DNA of 64,000 nucleotides. Source: Arthrobacter sp. B0490 (GTDB taxonomy: Bacteria > Actinomycetota > Actinomycetes > Actinomycetales > Micrococcaceae). Shown one piece after another: positions 41,828 through 50,364 of the stretch. Position 1 is the first letter of the stretch. Each line of letters opens with the position of its first letter. Below the pieces are notes generated by a model. It was not told where the DNA came from. It made no database searches and saw only the letters and a list, made by a program, of their open reading frames with translations. Where the stretch lies: positions 186,001 through 250,000 of the forward strand of contig NZ_PJIR01000005.1 in assembly GCF_002929355.1 (NCBI RefSeq), in the 5' to 3' direction. The position numbers and the translations under genes are program-made.

Positions 41828-42412
41828 ATGACATCAGACCTCGACGCCGTCCTCGATGCAGTCGGACCCCGCCTGCGGGCCCTGCGCACCCAGCGCAACC
41901 TGACGCTCGGCGAGGTGTCTGCCGCGTCCGGCATCTCCGTGAGCACGCTGTCACGGCTGGAGTCGGGCGGGCGACGGCCCAACCTGGAGATCCTGCTGCC
42001 CATCGCACAGCTGTACGGAGTGCCGCTCGACGACCTCGTCGGCGCGCCACCCACCGGCGACCCCCGGGTCCACCTGCGCCCCATCACGCACCATGGGATG
42101 ACAGCCATTCCGCTGACGCGGCGACCCGGCGGCGTGCAGGCCTACAAGATGGTGCTCGCCGGGAACGCTCGCGGCACGGAGCCCGATCCCCAGGTGCACG
42201 AGGGCTACGAGTGGCTGTACATCCTCGATGGATCGCTGCGGCTCGTGCTGGGCGACAACGATTTCACGCTCGGACCCGGCGAGGCCGCCGAATTCGACAC
42301 GCGGACGCCCCACTGGTTCGCGAGCGCGGACGGGAAGCCCGTCGAACTCATCAGCCTGTTCGGGCAGCAGGGCGAGCGTATGCACGTGCGGGCCAGACCG
42401 AAGCGGTCCTGA
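41828..42412 (+). CDS. XRE-family regulator with cupin domain
   Basis: A 194-residue protein with a helix-turn-helix (residues 10-65: LRALRTQRNLTLGEVSAASGISVSTLSRLESGGRRPNLEI pattern) and a C-terminal cupin (about 105-185: HEGYEWLYILDGSLRLVLGDND, then FTLGPGEAAEFDTRTPHWF). This class (PuuR/SutR-like) senses a small metabolite with the cupin and represses nearby genes. It is divergent from the reductase gene and has repeat sites between them. ATG 41828 is behind the CAAACT box, probably leaderless; a longer frame to 41804 is not needed. Confidence 0.9.
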   Translation: MTSDLDAVLDAVGPRLRALRTQRNLTLGEVSAASGISVSTLSRLESGGRRPNLEILLPIAQLYGVPLDDLVGAPPTGDPRVHLRPITHHGMTAIPLTRRPGGVQAYKMVLAGNARGTEPDPQVHEGYEWLYILDGSLRLVLGDNDFTLGPGEAAEFDTRTPHWFASADGKPVELISLFGQQGERMHVRARPKRS

Positions 42413-42461
42413 CCGGCCCCTGCACGGGCCGGCTTCGGGCCGGATGCGGCGATTACTCAGC

Positions 42462-42490
42462 TTGCTTATCGTTTGGTCGTTTCCTAGGCT
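42462..42490 (+). promoter_or_regulatory. Promoter of the DJ-1/PfpI gene
   Basis: -35 TTGCTT (42462-42467), a 17-nt spacer and -10 TAGGCT (42485-42490), about 43 nt before the ATG at 42533. Confidence 0.7.
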
Positions 42491-42532
42491 GGAAAGCGTA
42501 TGGCACGCACGCTCTACCCAAGGGAGAACAGC

Positions 42533-43099
42533 ATGTCCGGACACGACATCTCAGGCAAGAAGGTCGCATTCCTGCTGACGGACGGAGTCGAGCAGATCGA
42601 ACTCACGAGCCCCTGGAAGGCCGTCGAGGAGGCAGGCGGCCTCCCCACGCTCGTCTCGCCCAGGACGGGGACGCTCCAGGGCTTCGACGGCATGGACAAG
42701 GGCGAGACGTTCGAGGTGGACCTGGCGGTCGCCGAGGCATCGGCTGACGACTACGACGCGCTGGTGCTGCCGGGCGGTGTGGTGAATGCCGACTTCCTGC
42801 GGGTCGACAAGGACGCCCAGGCGTTCACGCGGGCGTTCTTCGAACAGCACAAACCCGTGGCGTCCATCTGCCACGGACCGTGGCTGCTCATCGAGGCCGG
42901 AGTGGTCAGCGGACGTGACCTGACCTCCTACCACACGCTCGCCACGGATCTGAAGAACGCCGGCGCGAACTGGAGTGACGAGGAGGTGGTGGTGGACCAG
43001 GGCTTGGTGACGAGCCGCCATCCCGGTGATCTCGAGGCCTTCAACGACAAGCTCCTCGAGGAGATCGAGGAAGGACCGCACGAGGGTCAGACCGCCTAG
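42533..43099 (+). CDS. DJ-1/PfpI family protein (type 1 glutamine amidotransferase-like)
   Basis: A 188-residue DJ-1/PfpI protein: KKVAFLLTDGVEQIELTSPWKAVEEAGG (Glu of the active site), YDALVLPGGVVNADFLR and the nucleophile Cys in VASICHGPWLLIEAG near residue 110, with the His-bearing TSRHPGDLEAFN near the C-terminus. Members act as peptidases, glyoxalase-like deglycases or chaperones under stress; this YhbO/PfpI branch is commonly stress-induced. The ATG 42533 follows AAGGGAGAACAGC, and a clear promoter lies upstream. Single gene between the XRE-cupin regulator and the ligase. Confidence 0.93.
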   Translation: MSGHDISGKKVAFLLTDGVEQIELTSPWKAVEEAGGLPTLVSPRTGTLQGFDGMDKGETFEVDLAVAEASADDYDALVLPGGVVNADFLRVDKDAQAFTRAFFEQHKPVASICHGPWLLIEAGVVSGRDLTSYHTLATDLKNAGANWSDEEVVVDQGLVTSRHPGDLEAFNDKLLEEIEEGPHEGQTA

Positions 43100-43237
43100 C
43101 CCGGGGCTCGGCCGCGGCGGCCCGGTCGAACCCGCCGCCGCCGCGGCGGACGTCCGCCCCCGCGCCGGCCTGGTCATCGGCGGGTGCGCATGTCCCGTGT
43201 CTGGCCGGGCGCGCGTTCCGTACGGCAGGATCAGGGT

Positions 43238-44287
43238 ATGACCGACCTGCCCTTCCCCATCCAGCCGATGCTCGCCAAAGCCGTGAGCGCCGTCCCCGAG
43301 CCCGACAGTGATCCGGGCGGCCTCGTGTACGAGCCGAAGTGGGACGGCTTCCGGGCGATCGTGAGGATCGAGGACGGCACGTGCGAGATCGGCAGCCGTG
43401 GTTCCAAGATGCTGACACGCTACTTCCCGGAGCTCGTGGAGGCCCTGCTCGAGAACCTGCCCGGACGGTGTGTCGTGGACGGGGAGATCGTGGTCCGTCG
43501 GGGGGAACCCGGCGCGGAACGGCTGGACTGGGACGCCCTGTCGCAGCGCATCCATCCCGCCGAGAGCCGCGTCCGCCTCCTCGCAGGGCAGACGCCGTCG
43601 TCGTTCGTGGCGTTCGACCTCCTCGCCCTCGGCGAGGACGACCTGACGGCCGTCCCCTTCGGTGAGCGGCGCGGCGCCCTGGAGTCGATCGCTACGTCCT
43701 TCTCGGCGCCCGTCCACCTGTCGCAGGTCACGCGCGACGTCGACCTGGCACGGCGCTGGCTCGTCGAGTTCGAGGGCGCGGGCCTGGACGGCGTCGTCGC
43801 GAAGCCGCTCGCCGCAGCGTACGAGCCCAACAAGCGGCGGATGCTCAAGGTCAAGCACCACCGCAGTGCCGACACCGTGGTGCTCGGGTACCGGGTGCAC
43901 AAGTCCGGGCAGGGCGTCGGATCGTTGCTGCTCGGTCTGTACGGGGACGACGGCGAGCTGCGCAACGTCGGGGGTATCTCGGCGTTCTCCGACAAGCGCC
44001 GGCTGGAACTGGTGGAGGAGCTCGACACCGACGTGATGCGGAACGACGACGGCGAGGCCGTATTGGGTGAGACCGAGCGCAGCCGCTTCGCCTCGGCGAG
44101 GGATGTGTCCTACATCCGGCTGCACCCGCGGCGCGTGGTCGAGGTGCGGTACGACCAGATGGAGGGCGACCGTTTCCGTCACACCGTCCAGTTCGAGCGG
44201 TGGCGGCCGGACCGCGAGGCGCGCTCCTGTACGTTCGAGCAGCTGGACCTCCCGGCGGCGTACGACCTCAGCAGGGTGCTCGCCTGA
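43238..44287 (+). CDS. ligC: ATP-dependent DNA ligase (LigC/LigD-type)
   Basis: A 349-residue ATP-dependent DNA ligase. The adenylation motif is YEPKWDGFRAIVRIEDG with the nucleotidyl Lys near residue 34; then VDGEIVVRRG, FVAFDLLALG, GLDGVVAKPL and MLKVKHHRSADTVVLGYR, followed by the OB fold with EVRYDQMEGDRFRHTVQFERWRPD. Actinobacterial LigC enzymes serve in repair (base excision or end joining) beside the NAD-dependent LigA; no Ku gene is adjacent. ATG 43238 was chosen over an upstream GTG because the family begins with PFPIQPMLAK. A CAGGAT box 6 nt before it may be its -10. Confidence 0.92.
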   Translation: MTDLPFPIQPMLAKAVSAVPEPDSDPGGLVYEPKWDGFRAIVRIEDGTCEIGSRGSKMLTRYFPELVEALLENLPGRCVVDGEIVVRRGEPGAERLDWDALSQRIHPAESRVRLLAGQTPSSFVAFDLLALGEDDLTAVPFGERRGALESIATSFSAPVHLSQVTRDVDLARRWLVEFEGAGLDGVVAKPLAAAYEPNKRRMLKVKHHRSADTVVLGYRVHKSGQGVGSLLLGLYGDDGELRNVGGISAFSDKRRLELVEELDTDVMRNDDGEAVLGETERSRFASARDVSYIRLHPRRVVEVRYDQMEGDRFRHTVQFERWRPDREARSCTFEQLDLPAAYDLSRVLA

Positions 44288-44386
44288 TCCGCCCGCCCCG
44301 ATGGTGGGGTACGCGCATGGTCCCTGCTCCCGATCGTGGGGTGCCCGTCCGACGCGTCGCCCGATCCGCCCGCCCCGATAGTGGGG
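44286..44386. repeat. Three copies of a CCCGATNGTGGGG element between ligC and DUF2797
   Basis: The 24-bp segment GATCCGCCCGCCCCGATGGTGGGG (44286-44309 copy, split here by its last base) recurs at 44363-44386 with one change, and a shorter copy TCCCGATCGTGGGG lies near 44328. Each copy can form a CCCC-GGGG mini-hairpin. It may be part of a terminator cluster or a dispersed repeat; no function is known. Confidence 0.65.
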
Positions 44387-44397
44387 GTGCGCGACCC

Positions 44398-44403
44398 TAG
44401 GCT
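44398..44403 (+). promoter_or_regulatory. -10 box of the DUF2797 gene, leaderless
   Basis: TAGGCT ends 6 nt before GTG 44410. The intervening GAGGGG could also serve as a ribosome binding site. Confidence 0.6.
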
Positions 44404-44409
44404 GAGGGG

Positions 44410-45378
44410 GTGACCTCCATCTACCTCTGCAGCGGTGTGACCTGGCACGGCACCGGGCCGGTCCTGTCGCTGCGCGAGGTGCCGTCTGCGCTCGCCGATG
44501 TCCCCGGTGCCTCCGGTGCCTCCGGTGCTTCAGGTGGGGAGCAGGGCCTGCGCGACATCGCCCTCGCGCCCGGCACGAGACTGGCGTTCGAGGTCACCGG
44601 GGCCGGTCGCTACTGCCTGGGATTCCACCGGGTGCACGGCCGGGACGACCGCACCTGGGTGCCGTGTGCCGACCAGGCTCCGGCAGATCGGGGCACCCAG
44701 TGCGCGCGGTGCCTCGCGCAGGACGACGTCCGCTTCATGCACGACATCCACCGGTCCGGAATAGCGCCGGCGGGACTCAAACGGTACCTCGACCAGCCGC
44801 ACTGGCTGTACGTCGCGACCTTCGCCGACGGTTCGACCAAGGTCGGGACGGCATCGCATCCCAGGAGGAACGCGCGCCTCGTGGAGCAGGGCGCGGTGGT
44901 GGCGCAATTCGTGGCGCTCGCCGACGATGGGCGGGTGGTGCGGATCCTCGAGGACGAGGTGACCCGGAGCGTCGGCCTGCAGCAGGCCGTGCGGTCCGCG
45001 GTGAAGGCCGCGTCCCTGTGTGCGCCCCTGCCTGTTGCACAGCTCGAGCATCTCAACGACGGGTTCGCCCTGGCCGCCAGGGGGCTGCTCCAGGGCGGCG
45101 TCGACGTCGAAGGCTTTGAAGTGGTGCACGAGGAGTTCGAGCCGCCGTCCTCATGGCTCGCGATGCTCTCCCGCAGTGGTCTGCAGCCCTACCCCGAGCC
45201 GCTGGACCGTGGGCGGCACGGGTTCGGCGTAACCGAGGTCGTCGGGCCCTCGGCAGTGGTCGCGATCGACGGTACCGATCTTCTCTTCGTCGCCGACCTC
45301 GCGCAGCTCAAGGGCAGGCGGCTGCAGTTCGGCGATTTCAGCACGCCGGTCCCCGCCGTCCAGGAAGCCCTCTTCTGA
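44410..45378 (+). CDS. DUF2797 family protein
   Basis: A 322-residue protein related to DUF2797: a zinc-ribbon-like Cys set (VPCADQ, then CARCLAQDD near residue 105), HWLYVATFADGSTKVGTA and RLVEQGAVVAQFVAL, the usual core with possible GIY-YIG-like strand order. Function unknown; the family is found across bacteria and archaea. The N-terminal domain has a small repeat GASGASGASGG (residues 34-44), encoded by a 9-nt tandem repeat, which could vary in copy number. The GTG start has TAGGCT 6 nt upstream. C-terminal region (about 220-322) has no recognised domain. Confidence 0.8.
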   Translation: MTSIYLCSGVTWHGTGPVLSLREVPSALADVPGASGASGASGGEQGLRDIALAPGTRLAFEVTGAGRYCLGFHRVHGRDDRTWVPCADQAPADRGTQCARCLAQDDVRFMHDIHRSGIAPAGLKRYLDQPHWLYVATFADGSTKVGTASHPRRNARLVEQGAVVAQFVALADDGRVVRILEDEVTRSVGLQQAVRSAVKAASLCAPLPVAQLEHLNDGFALAARGLLQGGVDVEGFEVVHEEFEPPSSWLAMLSRSGLQPYPEPLDRGRHGFGVTEVVGPSAVVAIDGTDLLFVADLAQLKGRRLQFGDFSTPVPAVQEALF

Positions 45379-45400
45379 GCGTCTGCTCCGCATGCGGCAG

Positions 45401-45406
45401 TAGAAT
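45401..45406 (+). promoter_or_regulatory. -10 box of the 76-residue membrane protein gene, leaderless
   Basis: TAGAAT, near consensus, ends 6 nt before ATG 45413. Confidence 0.65.
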
Positions 45407-45412
45407 CGGATC

Positions 45413-45643
45413 ATGCTGAATACGCCCTGGGAGACCGGCTCGGACCTGTACCGCAAGCTGGTGGTCTCGGCACTCGTGATCACGGCGCTCGGCATCCTCA
45501 TCGCGGTCCTCGGAGCCGCCACGGACCAGTACGCCCTCGTCGTCACGGGCATCCCGGTCATGGTGACCGGCATGGTGTGCCACCTGGCGGGCATGGTGGT
45601 CCGCTCGCGTGACGTGCGTCGCCGCATGAAGGACCAGCGCTGA
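45413..45643 (+). CDS. Small two-helix membrane protein of unknown function
   Basis: A 76-residue protein with two transmembrane segments (KLVVSALVITALGILIAVLG, about residues 15-35, and ALVVTGIPVMVTGMVCHLAG, about 42-62) and a positively charged C-terminus RSRDVRRRMKDQR, so both ends should be in the cytoplasm. No family was recognised. A TAGAAT box 6 nt before the ATG gives a leaderless transcript, which supports the gene as real. It precedes the hadA-hadB-murB block on the same strand with 85 bp between. Confidence 0.7.
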   Translation: MLNTPWETGSDLYRKLVVSALVITALGILIAVLGAATDQYALVVTGIPVMVTGMVCHLAGMVVRSRDVRRRMKDQR

Positions 45644-45728
45644 CCCTGTACCGGCCGACGGCCACCGTCGTCGTACCCCCACCCTCGTATCGCAGGTACT
45701 GCAGTACGCCGCTTCCATCGGAGGATCC

Positions 45729-46178
45729 ATGACCATCAATCCCGACCTGCAGGGGCGCAGCTACCCCGCGGGAGAGACCTACTCCGTGGGGCGCGAAGCC
45801 ATCCGCGACTTCGCGCGGGCCGTGAAGGCCACCCACCCGGCGCACTACGACGTCGAGGCCGCGGCGGCCCTCGGTCATGCCGACCTCGTGGCACCGCCGA
45901 CGTTCGCCATCATCGTGGCCCAGCGTGCCGACGCCCAGCTCATCAACGATCCGAGCGCCGGCATCGACTTCACCCGCGTGGTGCATGCGGATCAGCGCTT
46001 CGTCCACCATCGGCCCATCGTCGCCGGCGACCAGTTGGTCGCGGCACTGCATGTGGACCAGGTGCGGGCCATGGGTGGCGGAGCGATGATCACCACACGG
46101 GCCGAGATCACGACCATCGACGGAGAGCCGACGGCGACGACGACGTCGTCGCTCCTCGTGCGCGGAGAGGACCAGTAG
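45729..46178 (+). CDS. hadA: HadA-like FAS1-type dehydratase (UPF0336, MaoC-like N-terminal domain)
   Basis: A 149-residue hot-dog-fold protein of the UPF0336 family: GRSYPAGETYSVGREAIRDFARAV, then DLVAPPTFAIIVAQRAD and RFVHHRPIVAGDQLVAALHVD. In mycobacteria the related HadA is the non-catalytic partner of HadB in (3R)-hydroxyacyl-ACP dehydratase; here the partner gene starts 2 bp after the stop. The pair-plus-murB order is widely kept in Micrococcaceae. ATG follows GGAGGATCC. The substrate chain length is not known. Confidence 0.87.
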   Translation: MTINPDLQGRSYPAGETYSVGREAIRDFARAVKATHPAHYDVEAAAALGHADLVAPPTFAIIVAQRADAQLINDPSAGIDFTRVVHADQRFVHHRPIVAGDQLVAALHVDQVRAMGGGAMITTRAEITTIDGEPTATTTSSLLVRGEDQ

Positions 46179-46180
46179 CC

Positions 46181-46621
46181 ATGGCAGTATCACTCGCCGC
46201 CCTCGAGGTGGGGCAGCAGATCGGCTCCACCTCGATCGACATCACCCGGCAGGACCTCGTGCGGTACGCCGGAGCATCGGGAGACTTCAATCCCATCCAC
46301 TGGAACCAGGCCTTCGCCGAGGGGGTCGGGCTTCCCGGTGTCATCGCACACGGGATGTTCACCATGGGTGCCGCCGTGCAGCTCGTGACCGACTGGATCG
46401 GTGACCCGGCCGCCGTCGTCGACTACCAGACGCGCTTCACGAAGCCCGTCATCGTGGAGGACACCACCGCGCGGCCCGGCGAGGCGGGTGCGGTCATCGA
46501 GGTGACCGGCGTCGTCGGTGCACTCGATGCGGATGCGTCCACTGCCCGCATCGATCTCACCGTGACCTATGCGGGGCAGAAGGTCCTCGTGAAGGCACAG
46601 GCCGTGGTGAAGCTGCCATGA
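46181..46621 (+). CDS. hadB: HadB-like MaoC dehydratase
   Basis: A 146-residue MaoC-type (R)-specific hydratase. The hydratase-2 motif YAGASGDFNPIHWNQAFAEG (Asp and His catalytic) is followed by GVIAHGMFTMGAAVQLV and the second strand set DYQTRFTKPVIVEDTTARPG. It probably forms a heterodimer with the HadA-like protein encoded 2 bp upstream and dehydrates 3-hydroxyacyl-thioesters in fatty-acid synthesis. Its stop overlaps the murB start (ATGA), linking lipid and wall genes in one transcript. Confidence 0.9.
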   Translation: MAVSLAALEVGQQIGSTSIDITRQDLVRYAGASGDFNPIHWNQAFAEGVGLPGVIAHGMFTMGAAVQLVTDWIGDPAAVVDYQTRFTKPVIVEDTTARPGEAGAVIEVTGVVGALDADASTARIDLTVTYAGQKVLVKAQAVVKLP

Positions 46622-47709
46622 CGGCACCGGTGACCGGGATGCGGCTCGCGGATCTCACGACCGCTGGCGTCGGAGGCCCTGCCCGGACGCTCGTCGAGGC
46701 CTCCACCGAGCAGGAGATCGTCGAGGCGGTGCGTGCGGCCGACGCCGCGGGCGAGCCGTTGCTCGTTCTCAGTGGCGGCTCCAACCTCCTGATCGGCGAC
46801 GACGGGTTCGACGGCACGGTGGTGCACATCACCTCGACGGGATTCACGGTCAACGACGACGACGCGACCTGCGGGGGAGTCATGGTCAACGTCCAGGCCG
46901 GCCACGACTGGGATGACCTGGTCCGCTACACCGTCATGCACGCGTTCTCCGGCCTCGAGGCGCTCTCGGGCATCCCCGGCTCCACCGGGGCAACGCCGGT
47001 GCAGAACGTCGGGGCCTACGGAGCCGACGTGTCACAGACCATCGCCACCGTGCGGACGTACGACCGCGAGACCGACAGGATCAAGAGCTTCACCAACTTC
47101 GAGCTGAAGTTCGCCTACCGCGATTCCCTCCTGAAGCGCAGCACGGTGAACGGCTCACCCCGCTATGTCGTGTTGTCGGTCGAGTTCCAGCTCGGACTGG
47201 GACGCCTGAGCAAGCCCGTGCGGTACGCGGAACTCGCCCGTGCCCTCCGCGTCGAGGTCGGTGCCCGTGCCTACGCCAACGACGTGCGGCGTGAGGTGCT
47301 GAAGCTCCGGCGGGGCAAGGGCATGGTGCTCGACGCCCCGGATGCGGACACACGGAGCACCGGCTCGTTCTTCACGAACCCTATCGTCGGCAAGGACGTG
47401 GCCGATCGCCTGCCGGAGGACGCCCCCAGGTATCCGGCGGGCAGCGACGGCCAGGTGAAGCTCAGTGCGGCCTGGCTGATCGAGCATGCAGGGTTCTCCA
47501 GGGGCTTCGGGCTGACCGACGACGACGGTCACGCGGCGGCGGGAGGGCGTGCGTCCCTGTCGACGAAGCACACACTCGCGGTCACGAACCGGGGAGGCGC
47601 GTCGACGGCGGATCTCCTGGCCGTGGCGCGGCTGGTGCGCGACGGCGTCGAGAAGGCGTTCGGGATCCGTCTGGAGCCGGAGCCGTTGCTGATCAACTGC
47701 TCCCTCTAG
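46618..47709 (+). CDS. murB: UDP-N-acetylenolpyruvoylglucosamine reductase
   Basis: A 363-residue MurB, the FAD enzyme that reduces UDP-GlcNAc-enolpyruvate to UDP-MurNAc in peptidoglycan synthesis. N-terminal RLADLTTAGVGGPARTLVEA, the FAD-binding motif LLVLSGGSNLLIGDDGFDGTVV, SGLEALSGIPGSTGATPVQNVGAYGADVSQTI and KFAYRDSLLKR are conserved; SAAWLIEHAGFSRGF closes the active-site domain. It belongs to the type I MurB without the deletion of Gram-positive type II enzymes. The ATG overlaps the hadB stop. Confidence 0.96.
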   Translation: MTAPVTGMRLADLTTAGVGGPARTLVEASTEQEIVEAVRAADAAGEPLLVLSGGSNLLIGDDGFDGTVVHITSTGFTVNDDDATCGGVMVNVQAGHDWDDLVRYTVMHAFSGLEALSGIPGSTGATPVQNVGAYGADVSQTIATVRTYDRETDRIKSFTNFELKFAYRDSLLKRSTVNGSPRYVVLSVEFQLGLGRLSKPVRYAELARALRVEVGARAYANDVRREVLKLRRGKGMVLDAPDADTRSTGSFFTNPIVGKDVADRLPEDAPRYPAGSDGQVKLSAAWLIEHAGFSRGFGLTDDDGHAAAGGRASLSTKHTLAVTNRGGASTADLLAVARLVRDGVEKAFGIRLEPEPLLINCSL

Positions 47710-47877
47710 CTTCCCCCGGCGCATCGCGGCATCGCTGCCCGTCGCTGTCCGTTCTGATCCTCGGAAATCAGCCGGTTCCCTTGCCGTGCCGCAGGGCGGA
47801 CGCGAGAAGAACTCGGCCCTCCTGCGACTCCCTCCTGGTTGCGGTCGGGCCCGCGGTTGCGCGGGTGCGTCCCCAGG

Positions 47878-48306
47878 TCACAGGACGGGGGAGCGGCGGG
47901 CCTGTTCCGCTGCAGCACGTGTCAGCACGACATCGTCCCAGCTGTCCTCGCGGTGCACGAGCTGCCGTGAACAGAGCCATTGCGCGAGGCGTGACGCCAC
48001 GCTGATCTGGGCGAGCCGATCGTGGAAGTCGGGGAGGAGCAGGGGGAGGGCGAGGAAATCGGGCAGGGCATGCAGGAGTTCCCGGGCACCCATGACCTGT
48101 ACGTAGGGGGTCTCCGTCCCGAACTGTCGCTCCAGGGCGAGCAATTCCTGCTCGGCGTCCGTCAGGCGGCCCGCCGCGACGAGCTCGAGGTAGTCGCGGA
48201 GGTGGCCCTGCACGCGCTCGTACCGGAGCAGGGTCTCCGGGTGCCGCGTGTGACCGCTCGCAGCGAAGAAGCGCCGGAGGATGGTGTCTGCGTTCACGGG
48301 GTCCAT
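47878..48306 (-). CDS. Hypothetical protein, helical
   Basis: A 142-residue soluble protein, mostly predicted helix, of no recognised family: NADTILRRFFAASGHTRHPETLLRYERVQGHLRDYLE, then LTDAEQELLALERQFGTETPYVQVMGARELLHALPDFL and a C-terminal SQ-rich, HREDSWDDVVLTRAAAEQARR. It may be a DNA-associated or regulatory protein, since the first helix resembles a tetratricopeptide-like helix pair, but I would not assign it. ATG 48306 is 6 nt after CAGGAT; longer frames upstream have no ribosome binding site. Convergent with murB; the 168 bp between hold nothing recognised. Confidence 0.6.
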   Translation of the reverse strand: MDPVNADTILRRFFAASGHTRHPETLLRYERVQGHLRDYLELVAAGRLTDAEQELLALERQFGTETPYVQVMGARELLHALPDFLALPLLLPDFHDRLAQISVASRLAQWLCSRQLVHREDSWDDVVLTRAAAEQARRSPVL

Positions 48307-48468
48307 GCGCTCATCCTGCCCGCGCCCTCCGACCTTTTGTGTCGACGGGTCCGGGGTCGGAATACACCGGAGGCAGGCACTGCAGTGTTGCCGCCGTATG
48401 TGGATCACCGGGCGGTGACTCCTCCTCCACATTCACTGCCCGAACTCGGGAATAGTACACGCGTTCGA

Positions 48469-48474
48469 TAAAAT
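48469..48474 (+). promoter_or_regulatory. -10 box of the DUF222/HNH gene, leaderless
   Basis: TAAAAT ends 5 nt before ATG 48480. Confidence 0.55.
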
Positions 48475-48479
48475 CAGGT

Positions 48480-50294
48480 ATGGCTATCGCACCGACGGAC
48501 AACCGCACGGAGACCGTTGTCTCGCTGCGTTCGGTGCGCACCGTGCTGACGCAGGTTGCCGACCGCATGGCGACTTCTGGCCGCACCCTTTCGACGGGCG
48601 AGGCGACGCGGATGCTCGTCGATGTCGAGGACATCTCGCGGATCGTCGACCACCTGCAGGTGCTCGTCGCAGGGATGGCGGAGGAACTGGATCTCGCGTC
48701 GGGGCGGACCTATGGTGCGGGTTCCATGACGGTACGAGCGGAACAGCTCGTCGGACGATCGGGAAGCGTCAGTGCATCCGCGGCCGGAGTGTCCGAGGGT
48801 TGGACCGGGGAGGGCGACCAGTCTGCTGGTGGGCCCGGGCGGGTCCAGTTCCGGAACTGCGCGGACTACCTGCGGGCCAGGCTCGGGATCAGCCGGAGCG
48901 AGGCGAAGCGCCGTCTCGTCCTGGCCCACAGCGTCCTGCCCGGCGTCACTCCCTCGGGTGCTCCCACCGATCCGCCTCTCGGAACCGTGGGCGCGGCCCT
49001 CCGCTCCGGCAGTCTGAGTGGTCGGGCAGCGACGGCCATCTGTTCCGCGGTGGAACGGGTCCGATGTGTCGCTACCTCCGAGCAGCTGATGTCCATGGAG
49101 CACCACCTCACCCTGCAGGCAGTCGAAGCGGACGAGGACGTCCTGCGCGTCCTCGCCCGCCGCTGGGAGACGGTACTGGATCAGGACGGACAGGAACCCA
49201 CGGAGAAGGTCCTGCGGTCCCGCCAGGGGGTGTTCCTCAGGGGTCGGCGCCATGGCCTGCATCTCCTCGAGATCGGTGCCACCGACGAACAGTTCGAGTA
49301 CCTCTCCACGGTCATGAATACGGCTACGAATCCCCGTACCCCGGGGGCCGGCCGCAGGGCCGATGATCCTCGGCGGCTCGGTGACCCCGATCCCTCCGTC
49401 GGCCCCGCATGTCCGGAGGGCGGCACCGGTGATGGGTCGCGGCTGCTGGATCCGCCGGAAGGTCCTACCCGGGCGCAGCGCCTGCTCGACGGCCTGGTGG
49501 GGGCCTGCCGTATCGCACTGTCCACCGCACAGCTGCCGGCCACCGGTGGTCACAGGCCGCAGGTGATGGTGACGATCGACTATCGGGACCTGCTGTCCGA
49601 TGCCCGCAGTGCCGCCCATGCGGAGCCGTCCCCCGATGTCCGCGGCGTATCCCGCCGGGACCGGTCGGATGGTGCCCCTACAGCCGGCCCGATGGATCGC
49701 CGTGGGACCGGGCGTGCCGTCTTCACCGAGCACTTGAGTGCCCGGAGCATCCGACGGATCGCCTGCGACGCGGACATCATCCCTCTCGTGCTCGGGGGTG
49801 ACGGGCAGGTACTCGATGTCGGCCGAGCCGGCCAGCTGTTCCCACCCCACCTGCGCCGGGCCCTGATCGCCCGGGACAGGGGATGCGCCTTTCCGGACTG
49901 CACCATTCCTGCGAGCTGGTGCGAAGCCCATCACATGACACCCTGGTCACAGGGAGGGGGCACCAGCATCGACAACGGTGTCCTGCTCTGTGCACATCAT
50001 CACCACGTGATCCACCTAGGCCACTGGCACGTGGAATCGCGCAGAGGGATCCCCTGGTTCACCCCACCGGCACATCTCAATCGACATGGAACCGCAGCCC
50101 GACGCAACCGATACTGGCATGCGGTGCCCGGTCTGCCTGCCGGTCAGGGTGTCATCTGTGGCCCCGGTAGCCCCGGTAGCCCCGGTAGCCCTGGTGACCT
50201 CGGTAACCCGGGTGGCCCCGGTGGCAACTGTGTCACCGGTGATCCGCCCCTCGTCGACGTCGTTCGATCCGGCCCATCTGCCGGGTACGGGTAG
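48480..50294 (+). CDS. DUF222 / HNH endonuclease domain protein (13E12 repeat family)
   Basis: A 604-residue protein with the DUF222 helical region (about residues 40-330, FRNCADYLRARLGISRSEAKRRLVLA) and a C-terminal HNH nuclease motif: ALIARDRGCAFPDCTIPASW, EAHHMTPWSQGGGTSIDNGVLLCAHHHHVIH, with the zinc Cys pairs and HNH residues near 475-515. The family is abundant in Actinobacteria (13E12 repeat proteins) and is suspected to be mobile-element or restriction related. The C-terminal 20 residues are a collagen-like GSPGSPGSPG-type tail made of a 9-nt repeat at 50160-50225, beyond any domain. The ATG is behind a TAAAAT box. Confidence 0.9.
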   Translation: MAIAPTDNRTETVVSLRSVRTVLTQVADRMATSGRTLSTGEATRMLVDVEDISRIVDHLQVLVAGMAEELDLASGRTYGAGSMTVRAEQLVGRSGSVSASAAGVSEGWTGEGDQSAGGPGRVQFRNCADYLRARLGISRSEAKRRLVLAHSVLPGVTPSGAPTDPPLGTVGAALRSGSLSGRAATAICSAVERVRCVATSEQLMSMEHHLTLQAVEADEDVLRVLARRWETVLDQDGQEPTEKVLRSRQGVFLRGRRHGLHLLEIGATDEQFEYLSTVMNTATNPRTPGAGRRADDPRRLGDPDPSVGPACPEGGTGDGSRLLDPPEGPTRAQRLLDGLVGACRIALSTAQLPATGGHRPQVMVTIDYRDLLSDARSAAHAEPSPDVRGVSRRDRSDGAPTAGPMDRRGTGRAVFTEHLSARSIRRIACDADIIPLVLGGDGQVLDVGRAGQLFPPHLRRALIARDRGCAFPDCTIPASWCEAHHMTPWSQGGGTSIDNGVLLCAHHHHVIHLGHWHVESRRGIPWFTPPAHLNRHGTAARRNRYWHAVPGLPAGQGVICGPGSPGSPGSPGDLGNPGGPGGNCVTGDPPLVDVVRSGPSAGYG

Positions 50295-50364
50295 CAAGGC
50301 CGATCCGGTCCTGCCGGGCACTCGCACTCCGCCCAACCATCCGGTCGGCGCCTCCCCGCGCGGT

